The notes under the pieces are model-generated. The model had not been told where the DNA came from. It was given only the letters and a program-made list of their open reading frames with translations, and ran no database searches. A stretch of 44,934 bases of DNA from Oscillibacter sp. CAG:241. GTDB taxonomy: Bacteria; Bacillota; Clostridia; Oscillospirales; Oscillospiraceae. The stretch lies in assembly GCA_000435975.1 (NCBI GenBank), contig FR884134.1, positions 16,158-61,091 of the forward strand. The letters are read 5' to 3'. Made by a program: the position numbers and the translations under genes. Positions 23,026-32,420 of the stretch are shown piece by piece (position 1 is the stretch's first letter; every line of letters starts with the position of its first letter).

Positions 23026-25365
23026 TTAATCAAGCAGTACAAAGTTAAGCCCGTCCGTATGAGGCACAAACTTTCCTTTGCCTATTGTAAGCTCGTCCGT
23101 AACCTCCGTTTTACGCAATGTTGTTAAGTCCTTATTGACCGTCAACACGATATTTCCCGCGTGCTTTACGGCAAACTGCGTATTGTCTATTATGGTTTCG
23201 GTCGAGCTTTCCGAGTTTGTAATGTTAATTCCGCGGCGGTCTATCTTTACGTTTGTGGTATATATTTCGTTCGGGGCTGGGCTCCAATGCGTTTTTTGCT
23301 CGCCCTCCACTAACATAAAGTCCGCTACGTAAAGATAATAACCCGTTGTCCCCGCCGTGAGAGTTACGGTATCGCCCGAGGCGGTAAAGGTCAGCGCGTA
23401 ATCCGTCCAGGAGCCCGAGGCTTGCGTATCGAAAATATAAGTATCGTTTCCGCCGTTATTAAGCAGCGCGTAGCACCTGTTGCTCGTTGCTGCACGGGCG
23501 CGGAAAGTAAGCGTATATTTTTTGCCGCGTAGTACGGTTATCTCTTGTGACAGCGTAGCAATGCGCAGCCGAAAGAGAGAGCCCGAGGAGGTGTTGTTGA
23601 TAGCCTCCGCCGTTTGCTGTGCTACGACGGAGCCCGAATAGCTCCAATCGTCCGAAACGCCGTTTAAGCCGCTCGAATTGCGGATATTGTTAATTCCGCC
23701 CGCCGTCTTTGACGTGTAGGACAGCGTGAGGCTTTCTACCGTCTGCCGCAGTTGTGAAACGGTCGTTTCGAGCGTTTCCACGTCGCCCGTTAATACGGTT
23801 TGAACGCTCGTTATAAGGCTTAATAACTGCTCGTCGGCAGCGACAAAGGCTTGCTCTATGCTGCTTGCGGTTTCTCCGATTTCGTTTGTTACCTCGGCTT
23901 TGTAGTGCTGCGAGATAGCCGAGCTTTGCACGCTGTCCGCTTGCAGCAGCGCGCCGTTGAGAATACCCGCGGATATAAAATCCGCAACGATTGCTCCGTC
24001 CATAGTCATAGCGAGCGAATACTCGCCGTTATATCCCGTCGAGGAATACCCGAGCCCGCCGCTATTCCAACGCCATACATTAACCGCCTCGTCTATTGTC
24101 GGCGTGTCGAGTATGAGTATTTCCTGTGGCTTTTCTGCGGGGTTTAGGACAACGTAGCCTCCCGAATGTCCCGTAATAAGGCTCGTAGCGTTAGCTATTG
24201 CCTTTTTGAGCTGTTCGGTAGCCTCCGCTTGTCCCTTTTTAACGGAGCTTTTGATTTCTTGTATTGCCTCTTGCTGCTTGTTTACGGTGTTTGCAAACGA
24301 GCTTTTAGCGTCGCCCAGGGTAACGCTCTCGTATTTCTCTTGCAAAGAGTTATATACGGTTTTAATAACCTTTGACGTAGCCGCTACGCCGAGCTTTGAA
24401 AAACGCACGGTAACGGTGTCGCAGAGCTTAACCCTCTCAAGCGGCGCAATGTTTTTATATTCCTCCGTCTGCCAAAGCTGCACGAAAGAAACGGTAATAT
24501 TAACTTTTGGTGTGCCGAGGTCTGCCGCCGCAGCGTATGCGGTGGCTTTGGCTCGTAGCTTTTCCTCGGTTATTTCCTCGTTATCTCCGAAACGGTCGGA
24601 AAAGTCCATAATAAAGGCTTTATTATGTCCTATGTCCTCCGCCTCGGTAAGCGGTATAACCTTTTCGGCAAGGTAAACGTACTTTTCCTCGGAGTTGCCG
24701 CTTTCGTCCTGGACGGTATATACCGCATACGGCATTAAATGCGTATAGCACTCCGCTATATTGCTTTCCTGTTTTAGGTCTTTAAGGTTTTTACCGTACT
24801 CGATAACTACGCCGTTATCCTTGCCGCGGTGCAAATAGAGCTTTACTGTAAAATTGTCAAACTCATACTCTCCACCCCAAACGTCGAGCAAAGAGCCCGT
24901 TTGCCCTCCGAGGAGTGCCCGCACCGAGCACGGCGTTAATATTTCCGTGCTGTTCAGCGTCGATATATTGCTATACGCTGTGAACGGGCAAGGGAGAGCC
25001 GCTCCCTCGATAGCTTTTGTTAAAGCCATTTGTGGGGTTGCGTTCTTAATTGAAAATCCGAGCAGCGGTATACCGTTAAGGTCGTAGGAGATATGCTCCG
25101 CCGAATATGTAACGATACCGTTTATAGGTTTCGAGCTCTTATAAATGCGGAATAACTGCGGCTCGCTCGTTTCGTTTGCTTTTGCTTTTATAATCGCGCC
25201 CTCTGTAATTTCGGAGTAAAAGCGTCCCGTAATAGGGTATTGCAGCGAAAGCTCATAGCTGCCGTTGCGCTCCTCCGTTACGGTCGCTTTTACAGCCTCG
25301 GAGAGCAGCCCCACGCCGTTATGAGTAAAGGTTGTTTCGCTTTTGTTGTAGAGTGCGGGTATCAT
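23026..25365 (-). CDS. Tail-associated protein (Tal, prophage endopeptidase-like)
   Basis: 779 aa. The N-terminal 1-350 (MIPALYNKSETTFTHNGVGLLSEAVKATVTEERNGSYELSLQYPITGRF) is the conserved N-terminal region of Gram-positive phage minor structural proteins that form the tail tip hub. The rest has coiled coils (QEAIQEIKSSVKKGQAEATEQL) and a beta-rich C-terminal domain with a carbohydrate-binding-like look. The ATG at 25365 overlaps the Dit stop as ATGA; the two-codon-longer start is less supported. Confidence 0.88.
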   Translation of the reverse strand: MIPALYNKSETTFTHNGVGLLSEAVKATVTEERNGSYELSLQYPITGRFYSEITEGAIIKAKANETSEPQLFRIYKSSKPINGIVTYSAEHISYDLNGIPLLGFSIKNATPQMALTKAIEGAALPCPFTAYSNISTLNSTEILTPCSVRALLGGQTGSLLDVWGGEYEFDNFTVKLYLHRGKDNGVVIEYGKNLKDLKQESNIAECYTHLMPYAVYTVQDESGNSEEKYVYLAEKVIPLTEAEDIGHNKAFIMDFSDRFGDNEEITEEKLRAKATAYAAAADLGTPKVNITVSFVQLWQTEEYKNIAPLERVKLCDTVTVRFSKLGVAATSKVIKTVYNSLQEKYESVTLGDAKSSFANTVNKQQEAIQEIKSSVKKGQAEATEQLKKAIANATSLITGHSGGYVVLNPAEKPQEILILDTPTIDEAVNVWRWNSGGLGYSSTGYNGEYSLAMTMDGAIVADFISAGILNGALLQADSVQSSAISQHYKAEVTNEIGETASSIEQAFVAADEQLLSLITSVQTVLTGDVETLETTVSQLRQTVESLTLSYTSKTAGGINNIRNSSGLNGVSDDWSYSGSVVAQQTAEAINNTSSGSLFRLRIATLSQEITVLRGKKYTLTFRARAATSNRCYALLNNGGNDTYIFDTQASGSWTDYALTFTASGDTVTLTAGTTGYYLYVADFMLVEGEQKTHWSPAPNEIYTTNVKIDRRGINITNSESSTETIIDNTQFAVKHAGNIVLTVNKDLTTLRKTEVTDELTIGKGKFVPHTDGLNFVLLD

Positions 25366-26084
25366 AAGCAGCACCACCTCGGCACGATTTCAAGCCGCGT
25401 AACGTTTCCCGTCCAGGCAATAACGTTTTTGCCAGGGGCGAGCGTCGGAAAGCCCGCTCCCGTCATTTTGTTATTTTTGGCTACGGTGCCCTTGTAGGCG
25501 TTCATAGCCTCGGAGTCTATCTCTATATACTCGTCTATATCCGAAAATGTAAACGAGGCATTATTGATAGTGAGCGTTACCGTGCCGCTGCCCGTTATTT
25601 TGATATACGGGGACGACGGGAAAAACTCGGCATTATACAAAGAGCCGCCCGCCGTGAATACGACGGGGTTTTGCCCCTCAAACGAATACTTAAACGGCTT
25701 ACAGTTAAAGGAGAGTGAGAGCGCGCCAGTTTCGCGGAGTTCTTGCTCTATGTCCGCCTCGTCGTTATAAGAGGCAAGGCGGAAGTATTTACCGTCGTAG
25801 CTGTCCCACAAGCGGAAATACCCCGCCTCGGAGAGCAGCCAACCCTTTATTTGATGTGCGAGCACCGCAAAGCTGCGGTCGGTCGTATTGAGCAACGATA
25901 GCTTATACGGAATAGTGATGTTTTTATAGCGCCCGTTGTCGGTCAAGAGGTCGCCGCTGCGCCCTGGCACGCTCGTATATGTTACGTCCCTCGCCGCTCC
26001 CTTGTAAGAGCTTTTCTCCGAAATGAGCAAAGCATACTCGAGGGAGCTATGCTCACGAAACATTAAAAACGGTAATTTTTCCAT
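25362..26084 (-). CDS. Distal tail protein (Dit)
   Basis: 240 aa. A siphovirus Dit-like protein: the N-terminal ring domain has YTSVPGRSGDLLTDNGRYKNITIPYKLSL, and the C-terminal galectin-like part follows FEGQNPVVFTAGG. It joins the tail tube to the tip. The start overlaps the tape-measure stop as TAATG. Confidence 0.88.
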   Translation of the reverse strand: MEKLPFLMFREHSSLEYALLISEKSSYKGAARDVTYTSVPGRSGDLLTDNGRYKNITIPYKLSLLNTTDRSFAVLAHQIKGWLLSEAGYFRLWDSYDGKYFRLASYNDEADIEQELRETGALSLSFNCKPFKYSFEGQNPVVFTAGGSLYNAEFFPSSPYIKITGSGTVTLTINNASFTFSDIDEYIEIDSEAMNAYKGTVAKNNKMTGAGFPTLAPGKNVIAWTGNVTRLEIVPRWCCL

Positions 26085-28273
26085 TACGCAAATACAACTC
26101 CCTTTCGTCTTATTTTCTCCTCTATAAGCTCGAGCAGCAGCTCAACAAAAGAGTTTACGTCGTCGGGGTTTTCAGCCTTGAGGCTGTCAATGTAAATTGA
26201 CTTTTCGCCGAACTCGATTTTTATTACATACTTGCCCTCGGCGTTGTCTGCGCTCTTTTCTGCTTTTTGGAGGTTGGTATAATCTTTGTTTTCGCTTGCG
26301 GTCAGCACGCGCTCGCCTTTGTGAAGTAGTGCGGGGTATTCGTCATACGGCACGTATTCCATACCGATACGGAGGCGGGATATTTCCTTTATGTTTAACC
26401 CTTTGCCGCCGATACCTGGCACCCAGTCGGGTATTTTGAGCTTGTTAAGTCCTCGAATAAAGACGTTAAGCCCGTCAATAATCCAGTTTATAGGCACCTT
26501 AAAGGCGTTTTTGATACCCTCAAATATGTTAGAGAATATCTTTACTACCGCGTCCCAGGCTCCGCGCCAGTTACCCGTAAAAACGTTCTTTACAAAGTCG
26601 ATAATACCCGAGAAAACGTTTTTAATATTGCCTACTACTTTTCCGATACCCTCAAATGCGCCCTTAAATACCGTATTCAATACGTCCGCCACAACCCCGA
26701 GCGCCGCTTTAAGCGGTGTAAGAGCCTTACTTATAAGCCCCGTAAAAAGACTGATAAGCGGCGGGAGAATAAGGTTAAGCAAGTCGAGCAAAGGCTCGAG
26801 GAGCGTAAACAAAAGCTCAAGTATCGGTTTGAGAATAGGAGCTATAAGCTCTATAAGGCTTATAATTACGGGCAATACCGCCTCGAGCAGACTTGTTAAT
26901 ATAGGCATAAGCTGATTAAGTAAGTCCGTGAGTATCGGTAATATCATTTCCACGATTTCCAAAATAGGCGGTATAATCGTTTCAATTAACGTAGTGATTA
27001 CGGGCAATATCGCCTCGATAATCTGCACTAAAAGCGGCATAACCGTATTTATGAGGTTAATTAAAACGGGTAGGATTGCCTGGATTATTTGCAAAATCGG
27101 AGGGAGCAATAGCTGTATAAGCTCAATTATTACGGGGAGCACCGCTTGTATAATCTCAATCAGAGGCGGCAAGAGCGCTTGTAATAGCTGAATAATAACG
27201 GGTAATACCGTGTTAAGGATTTCCGTTATTAAAGGCATAAGCCCCTCTATGAGCTGTACGACAATAGGCAAAATCTGTTGTACTATTTGAATTAAAAACG
27301 GCACGAGCTGCTGTATGAGATTGATTATTACGGGCAGAATAGCCGTAATAATAGACTCAATCGGCGGCAGTAGTGAGCTTATTAAGTCCATAAGCACGGG
27401 GAATAGAGTTTGTATCAGCTCAAACAGCGGGGGTAAAAGTCGCTCGAAAACACTTGATATTACGGGTACTAATTTATCAAACAAGGCTTGTATTTTTGGT
27501 AAACCCGCTATTATCATATCGGCGATTTGTTGTATAAGCGGAATAGCAGCCGCCCCTATTCTGTTTAACAATCCTCCGAAAGCGTCCTTAACATTTGCTA
27601 TCGTATCGCCGAGTACAACACCCGCTTTTACGGTGTCCTCCGACATAACAATACCGAGGTCGTCTGCCTCTTTTTTCAAAGCCGCCATACCGTCCGAGCC
27701 TGCGTTGAGCAGCGGGAGCATTTCTGTATAGCTTTTTCCGAGCAAGTCGTTTCCGAGGGCGTTACGCTCTGCTCCTTGTTCCATATCCGCAAGCGCGGCG
27801 GTAATAGTGTTAAACTTCTCCTCGGTAGACATTTTATTTAAGTCGTCAAGGGATAAGCCGAGCCTTGATAATGAGGTGCTCGCGGTTTTTGAGCCGTTAT
27901 TTGCGTCGTCTATCACGTCCGACATTTTCTTAATTCCGTTTTTGAATGAGTCTACGCTAACGCCGCTTTGGTCGGCGGCGTGTTTCCAACGTTGCAGCTC
28001 CTCTCGGTTTATGCCCGTTCTTTCCGATAACTTGTCGATATAGTCCGCTTGTTCGGCTGTGCTTGTCGCTATTTTGTAAGCTGCGCCGCCTATTGCCGTA
28101 GCACCTGCAACAACTGCGGTTCCGACGGCAGCCGCGCCTTTTGCGATAGACGAAAACGCGGAGCCCACCTTTGAGCTGCTTTTTTCTGCCTTTTCGGTGG
28201 TGCTGTCTATGCTTTTATCGGCGTTTGTATTGTCGATAAGGATTTCTCCGAAAACCGAAAAAATACTTGCCAT
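26084..28273 (-). CDS. Tape measure protein with long 22-residue repeat array
   Basis: 729 aa. Sets tail length and is ejected on infection. The N-terminal 1-250 has the usual TMP features: an Ala/Gly-rich hydrophobic segment (IAKGAAAVGTAVVAGATAIGG), then DKLSERTGINREELQRWKHAADQSGVSVDSF and EMLPLLNAGSDGMAAL. Residues about 279-505 are some ten copies of a hydrophobic 22-residue unit, for example LPPLIEIIQAVLPVIIELIQ. The C-terminus (FKGAFEGIGKVVGNIKNVFSGIIDFVKNVFTGNWRGAWD) is standard. The hydrophobic array may form the membrane channel during DNA entry. Confidence 0.93.
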   Translation of the reverse strand: MASIFSVFGEILIDNTNADKSIDSTTEKAEKSSSKVGSAFSSIAKGAAAVGTAVVAGATAIGGAAYKIATSTAEQADYIDKLSERTGINREELQRWKHAADQSGVSVDSFKNGIKKMSDVIDDANNGSKTASTSLSRLGLSLDDLNKMSTEEKFNTITAALADMEQGAERNALGNDLLGKSYTEMLPLLNAGSDGMAALKKEADDLGIVMSEDTVKAGVVLGDTIANVKDAFGGLLNRIGAAAIPLIQQIADMIIAGLPKIQALFDKLVPVISSVFERLLPPLFELIQTLFPVLMDLISSLLPPIESIITAILPVIINLIQQLVPFLIQIVQQILPIVVQLIEGLMPLITEILNTVLPVIIQLLQALLPPLIEIIQAVLPVIIELIQLLLPPILQIIQAILPVLINLINTVMPLLVQIIEAILPVITTLIETIIPPILEIVEMILPILTDLLNQLMPILTSLLEAVLPVIISLIELIAPILKPILELLFTLLEPLLDLLNLILPPLISLFTGLISKALTPLKAALGVVADVLNTVFKGAFEGIGKVVGNIKNVFSGIIDFVKNVFTGNWRGAWDAVVKIFSNIFEGIKNAFKVPINWIIDGLNVFIRGLNKLKIPDWVPGIGGKGLNIKEISRLRIGMEYVPYDEYPALLHKGERVLTASENKDYTNLQKAEKSADNAEGKYVIKIEFGEKSIYIDSLKAENPDDVNSFVELLLELIEEKIRRKGVVFA
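26760..27440 (-). repeat. About ten 66-bp repeat units inside the tape measure gene
   Basis: The encoded unit is two 11-residue halves with L-P-P or L-P-V at the start and I/L at most other positions. Units are diverged in DNA but keep register over about 680 bases. Confidence 0.8.
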
Positions 28274-28276
28274 AGG

Positions 28277-28611
28277 TTAGCCTCCTTTCCGTCTGTCAGC
28301 CTCGATTATCGGCGCAAACTCCGCCGTTATGTCGTCCGCTGACTTTTCCTTTTTCGGTGCGGGCGGAGGCACTTCCGAAAACGTTTGATTTATAAACGTT
28401 TCGTAGTCCATAGCCTCCGAGCCTTGCAGCTTTGCAAGGGCATAATTTGCAAGCCATAGGGGAAAAAGCCTTTTTTCCTGTTCGGCTTTTTCGAGCCGTT
28501 TTTCCTCCTCGGTTGCAAAAGAAAGCAGCCCACCGAGAGCCGCAAGCGGTAGACTCTCGATAAGCTGCCAGTCATAATATTTGTGTAAGAGTGTTAGGTT
28601 TCTTGCCCTGC
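28277..28611 (-). CDS. Tail assembly chaperone T part, reached by -1 frameshift
   Basis: An open frame of about 110 codons without its own start. It begins after the six-A run (28617-28612 on the minus strand) and reads SRARNLTLLHKYYDWQLIES and onward, rich in Glu/Lys, to TAA at 28277. It is in the -1 frame relative to the G gene, as in lambda-type G/GT pairs, and lies between G and the tape measure gene. A slip on CGG AAA AAA G would give the G-T fusion that chaperones the tape measure. Confidence 0.75.
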
Positions 28612-28968
28612 TTTTTTCCGCAAGGCACGCTTGAAAAAACTTCTCACGCCCTCGTCATTGACGAGCTCGTTAATGACCTCCGCTGCGTCGAGTTTCTGCG
28701 CCTCTGCGACGCTGATACCCTTATATGCAGCTACAAGCGGCGGGAGGTCGTCGGCAATCTTGCCGAGCTGCGGTGTAATTTCTGCGAGCACCTCGCAAGC
28801 AAGCACGCCGACCTTTTCTTTTGAAAGTTTCTTGAGAGCGTCTTTTGCGTCCTCTGCGTCTTTCGGCTCCTCGAAAATATCAAGGTTTTTCAGCATAGGG
28901 ATAATAGGCTTAATATCGAGCTTTCCTACGATTTTAAGCATAATAGGCATAGTTCCGATTGTAAGCAT
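28594..28968 (-). CDS. Tail assembly chaperone G
   Basis: 124 aa. Position between tail tube and tape measure, small size, helical composition (ALKKLSKEKVGVLACEVLAEI...KGISVAEAQKLDAAEVINELVNDEGVRSFFKRAL) and a frame-overlapping extension identify the G protein. The normal stop is TAA at 28594; the frameshift site RKK codons lie 16 bases before it. Confidence 0.85.
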   Translation of the reverse strand: MLTIGTMPIMLKIVGKLDIKPIIPMLKNLDIFEEPKDAEDAKDALKKLSKEKVGVLACEVLAEITPQLGKIADDLPPLVAAYKGISVAEAQKLDAAEVINELVNDEGVRSFFKRALRKKAGQET

Positions 28969-28995
28969 TGTTTGGCTCCTCCTTAAATTCGATTA

Positions 28996-29607
28996 TTACT
29001 TGCTTACGGCTTTTCCTGTGCCGTCTGCGGCTTGAGTCTGCGTTGTCTTTTCGCTCATATCGGGAGCTTGTGCAATCTCCGTAACCGCCCACAAGTCGCC
29101 GTCGAGGTCGCTATGCTTGTAGTGCGCCAAAAACTCGAGCGCGAGCTCGCCCTCCGCTTTTTGCACCGCCTTAACATTAAAGCCCGTTTCGTGCATAGCG
29201 TTGTAAATCGCGATTTTTTTATATTTGCCGCCGATTGTTTTAGCGAACATAGTAACGTTTTTAAGGTACTTATCCGCTCCGATAACGCCAGTAGGCGGGT
29301 TTTTAATGGTCTTTCCGTCGTCCGCCGCAATCGTGCAAGTTGGAATTGCAAGCGCGAGGTTTTCCTGGCTCATACAAAGGGTAGTTACCTTGAGGGACGC
29401 GCCCTGCTCCTCGATAACCTGGGTGCCCGTTGTCTTTCCGTGTCGTCCGTCAAATTCAATATCGCGGACGGTAACGGTCGCGGCAAACTCTCCGCCGCCC
29501 CTGGTGGGAGCGAGCAGCCGCTCGTCGGTTTCCCCGTAATTGAGGAAAATAACGCCCTCGTCGATTTGGATTGACTCAATCTGCTTTGTAGTAAGATTGG
29601 TAATCAT
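28996..29607 (-). CDS. Major tail tube protein
   Basis: 203 aa. Resembles the siphovirus major tail protein family: TKQIESIQIDEGVIFLNYG, RGGGEFAATVTVRDIEFDGR, and a conserved C-terminal AHYKHSDLDGDLWAVTEI, followed by a Thr/Gln/Ala-rich tail. Position after the tail terminator and before the chaperones fits. It forms the hexameric tail tube. Confidence 0.9.
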   Translation of the reverse strand: MITNLTTKQIESIQIDEGVIFLNYGETDERLLAPTRGGGEFAATVTVRDIEFDGRHGKTTGTQVIEEQGASLKVTTLCMSQENLALAIPTCTIAADDGKTIKNPPTGVIGADKYLKNVTMFAKTIGGKYKKIAIYNAMHETGFNVKAVQKAEGELALEFLAHYKHSDLDGDLWAVTEIAQAPDMSEKTTQTQAADGTGKAVSK

Positions 29608-29621
29608 ATCTTTATTGCCTC

Positions 29622-30005
29622 CTAATTGTAAAAAGTTCGAGCCGACATAGATAAACGCCTATGCGCTATATCGTATTCGCTGTCGGCAATAGCGTTTTGA
29701 TTGTCAAAGCCGATATGCGCGGCGAAAACGCCGCTTTCGGCAATTACGGCACCCGTAAGCTCATTACGGAGTGTGTCGCATAAGCTCTCGAGCTGCTCGG
29801 TCGCGGTCGGCTGTTTCTCGTCTACCCATATATCGAGATAGAAAGAGGCAAGGTCGCCCGCGGCGAGGTCAATAATATTAACGCCGTTAATGACCGCATA
29901 CGGAAATACTGCGTCTTTCGACGGTGCCTCCTCGTAATAGGTCGTGAGGATTTTATTAACCCGCTCCCGCAGAGCTTTAATAAGCGCCGTTGTATTTGCT
30001 GCCAT
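29622..30005 (-). CDS. Tail terminator / completion protein (DUF3168-like)
   Basis: 127 aa. N-terminal helix (LIKALRERVNKILTTYYEEAPSKDAVFPYAVING) followed by beta strands with FYLDIWVDEKQPTATEQLESLCDTLR, the pattern of tail terminator proteins that cap the tail tube. The ATG at 30005 follows GGAGGCGTTGCCT; the start two codons earlier lacks better support. Confidence 0.78.
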   Translation of the reverse strand: MAANTTALIKALRERVNKILTTYYEEAPSKDAVFPYAVINGVNIIDLAAGDLASFYLDIWVDEKQPTATEQLESLCDTLRNELTGAVIAESGVFAAHIGFDNQNAIADSEYDIAHRRLSMSARTFYN

Positions 30006-30026
30006 AGGCAACGCCTCCTCTCTGCG

Positions 30027-30332
30027 TCAATCGTCCGCAACCAGGGCTTGACAAATAAGCTCGAGGCACTCGTTTTTTACGGGATATGTGCGGATAACGC
30101 GGTACATTGTCCCGTCATACTCAAAGTGTCCCTCTCGCGCATAGTCGCAAGCCTTAATTTCTACGCAAAGCTCGGGGCGGTAGCCCTGGGCTTGTGCCTG
30201 GTAAAACTCGTTTCGCTTAACGCCCTTTTCGTTGCAGAAAACTTCTTTTTTCTCGAAAGTCTTAAAAGGTTTTCCGAGAGAGTCGAGCGTTTCTTTTTCC
30301 GAGCACAAATACCCGATTTCTCGCCATAACAT
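30027..30332 (-). CDS. Head closure / head-tail joining protein
   Basis: 101 aa. Pattern of small head-closure proteins: KRNEFYQAQAQGYRPELCVEIKACDYAREGHFEYDGTMYRVIRTYP, a beta-barrel connector. It lies between the gp6-like connector and the tail terminator. The gp10-type gene that usually follows is missing here. Confidence 0.82.
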   Translation of the reverse strand: MLWREIGYLCSEKETLDSLGKPFKTFEKKEVFCNEKGVKRNEFYQAQAQGYRPELCVEIKACDYAREGHFEYDGTMYRVIRTYPVKNECLELICQALVADD

Positions 30333-30334
30333 AA

Positions 30335-30634
30335 CTACGCCTCCTCGGTATATTCACTCGAAAGCATTAAATGCCGCTTGAGCATACCGTAACTCTCGCG
30401 GTACTTGTCGCCGTCTGCGTTATCGAGTCCAAACTCCGCTTTGACATAAACGACGATAGCCCGCTTTATAAGTGCGTCGCTTTCGTCGTTTACTTTCTTT
30501 TCGGAGATACCGCCTAATAGGAGGTCGGCTCTTGCCGCTCCTATTAGGTCGGTAATTTCCGCGTCAAAACGTGTATGGTTAATGCGTAGATACTGGCGAA
30601 TACCCGCTACGTACTGCATTGAAATATCCGCCAT
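30335..30634 (-). CDS. Head-tail connector (HK97 gp6-like)
   Basis: 99 aa, all-helical. YVAGIRQYLRINHTRFDAEITDLIGAARADLLLGGI and AIVVYVKAEFGLDNADGDKYRESYGMLKRHL are the usual signature of gp6-like connectors that stack on the portal. It directly follows the capsid gene. Confidence 0.9.
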   Translation of the reverse strand: MADISMQYVAGIRQYLRINHTRFDAEITDLIGAARADLLLGGISEKKVNDESDALIKRAIVVYVKAEFGLDNADGDKYRESYGMLKRHLMLSSEYTEEA

Positions 30635-30648
30635 TGTTCAGCCCTCCG

Positions 30649-31791
30649 TTAAGCCGTAGCCTTTACGATTTTTACGAAAGCCTCGGTCGCCTGCACCTTG
30701 CCGTCGAACATAGCGCAGCCGAGGAAGTCGTAGGCGTTCTCGCGGGTTACAAACTGCGAGGTAATCGTAACGTCCTCGGGCATATTGCCGAGGTAGCCTC
30801 TGTAAAGGTTGCCGAGGATAGCCTCGTGCGCGGTCATACGGTCGTCGAAGTTTACGGGGTAGCCCATAACGCGGTAAACGCCGTTGTCCTCGGTAACGAT
30901 ATTGTCCTTTGAGTTGTTCATAAGCGGGTGGAAGTCGGTAAAGAAAGTCGATTTCGACATAAGCCACTCCGCACCGTTATCATAACCGCCGTTAAGCAGC
31001 GCAACGGCGCCCTGCACGTTTGCGGCGGAAAGAGAGGCGGTTTTTCCAACCGTTACGGAGTTTGTAGCGCCCCAGGTAATGGCGTTGATACCCTGCGCCT
31101 CGTTGGTACCCGTGCCGAAAATAATCAGCTTACCGATTTTCTCGGCAATCTTACGGGCAATCTTATTAACGAGCCAGGACTCGAAAGCGTCAATCGCCAT
31201 TTTTTCAACGGACTTTGAAATAGTAACGAGCTTTGTAACCTCGTAGGCGGAAAGCGTAACGCTCGAGAGAGTGTCGCCGTCTGCGGTAATGGTTGCGCCC
31301 TCGGTATGTACCGCTGCGTCTGCGGTAGTTCCCTCTGCGGGCACCTTTACGCCGCCAGGGACGCGTAAAAGGTCGATTTTGTCGAGCAGCGGGCAATACT
31401 GGTTAACCTTTTCAATGATTTTATTCTGCGTTACGGTCGGAATAACCGCTCCCGCGGAGGAGGTACCAGTAGTGAGTGCTCGCTGTTCATTTTCGGTAAG
31501 GTCAAGCCCTCTAACGTGCTTGAGCCAGGCGGAGCGATACTCCTTGTCCTGGTCGAAATTGTCCGCAGAGCGATTGTTGATAGGGTTAGGCACTTCATTT
31601 ACTGGAACGGTGCCCGCGCCGATACCCTCGATAACCGCTTTTCTCTTTTCGAGGTTGGTATATTCCTCGTCAAGCTCGCGGAGCTCCTTTTCGATAGCGT
31701 CGAGGTCTGCTTTTGCGTCGGTTTCCAGTACGCCGCGCAGTTCTACCTTGCGGCTGCGGATTTCTGCCATTCTTTTAATAAGTTCTTTCAT
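30649..31791 (-). CDS. Major capsid protein, HK97 fold
   Basis: 380 aa. The N-terminal about 100 residues are the coiled delta-domain scaffold (MAEIRSRKVELRGVLETDAKADLDAIEKELRELDEEY), followed by RALTTGTSSAGAVIPTVTQNKIIEKV, a typical processing and N-arm region. The capsid core includes LSAYEVTKLVTISKSVEKMAIDAFESWLVNKIARKIAEKI and AEWLMSKSTFFTDFHPLMN. It is encoded next to the prohead protease, as in HK97. Confidence 0.95.
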   Translation of the reverse strand: MKELIKRMAEIRSRKVELRGVLETDAKADLDAIEKELRELDEEYTNLEKRKAVIEGIGAGTVPVNEVPNPINNRSADNFDQDKEYRSAWLKHVRGLDLTENEQRALTTGTSSAGAVIPTVTQNKIIEKVNQYCPLLDKIDLLRVPGGVKVPAEGTTADAAVHTEGATITADGDTLSSVTLSAYEVTKLVTISKSVEKMAIDAFESWLVNKIARKIAEKIGKLIIFGTGTNEAQGINAITWGATNSVTVGKTASLSAANVQGAVALLNGGYDNGAEWLMSKSTFFTDFHPLMNNSKDNIVTEDNGVYRVMGYPVNFDDRMTAHEAILGNLYRGYLGNMPEDVTITSQFVTRENAYDFLGCAMFDGKVQATEAFVKIVKATA

Positions 31792-31814
31792 AGTGATTTA
31801 CTCCTTTTTGATTT

Positions 31815-32420
31815 TTAACAGTAGGTTTTTGCTGTCAGCATTTGACGGCGGCGGCGCTGCTCCTGCTCCTTAAACTCTTTCTCGTGCTCCGCGGAGAAAA
31901 AGTCCCTTGCCGTAGTAATGCTCGTTTCGTTGTATGCGGCAAAATCCACCGCCGAAACGTCGTACAGCTTTTTAATTTTAGTTATCGTCCGAGTGTGTGT
32001 TTCGCGGTCATAACTGCACTCACGCACAACGAACGAAAAACTCATTTTGTCAACGCGGCGTTTTTGAATATCTCGGTGTAAATTGCGGTGCCGCTCGTCC
32101 TCTTTGTCGAGGAAAGCCGCAATATCGAGCCCTCGCTCCGTGATGTTGTAAGTGAGGGAATTATTACGGGTGCGGGCGTATACGGTAGAGTCGTTCTGCC
32201 CGTGATTTCGGTTAAAGATAAAATCGCTCATATCGCAGCTGTCAAGCGCGCCGCGGGCGATAACTTCTTTATACTCGATACCGTCCTCCTCAAAAAGCAC
32301 GGTAGGGGTATCAAAGACAATAGGCGTACCTCGGAGCACGAGCTCGTCGGCGTTGTTTTCGTCGGGAAGTGTAAACGGCTCCGCCGCTCTGTATTCCCGC
32401 TCGTTCGGTTTATATGGCAT
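31815..32420 (-). CDS. HK97-type prohead protease
   Basis: 201 aa. Serine protease that trims the scaffold part of the capsid protein. RGTPIVFDTPTVLFEEDGIEYKEVIARGAL and MSDFIFNRNHGQ (His of the active site) followed by RRVDKMSFSFVVRE (likely Ser) are the family blocks. The start overlaps the portal stop as TAATG. Confidence 0.92.
   Translation of the reverse strand: MPYKPNEREYRAAEPFTLPDENNADELVLRGTPIVFDTPTVLFEEDGIEYKEVIARGALDSCDMSDFIFNRNHGQNDSTVYARTRNNSLTYNITERGLDIAAFLDKEDERHRNLHRDIQKRRVDKMSFSFVVRECSYDRETHTRTITKIKKLYDVSAVDFAAYNETSITTARDFFSAEHEKEFKEQEQRRRRQMLTAKTYC

Noticed and set aside
26760..27440. Tape measure repeats as a CRISPR-like or satellite array
   Set aside because: Units are adjacent, diverged, in frame and coding, without spacers.
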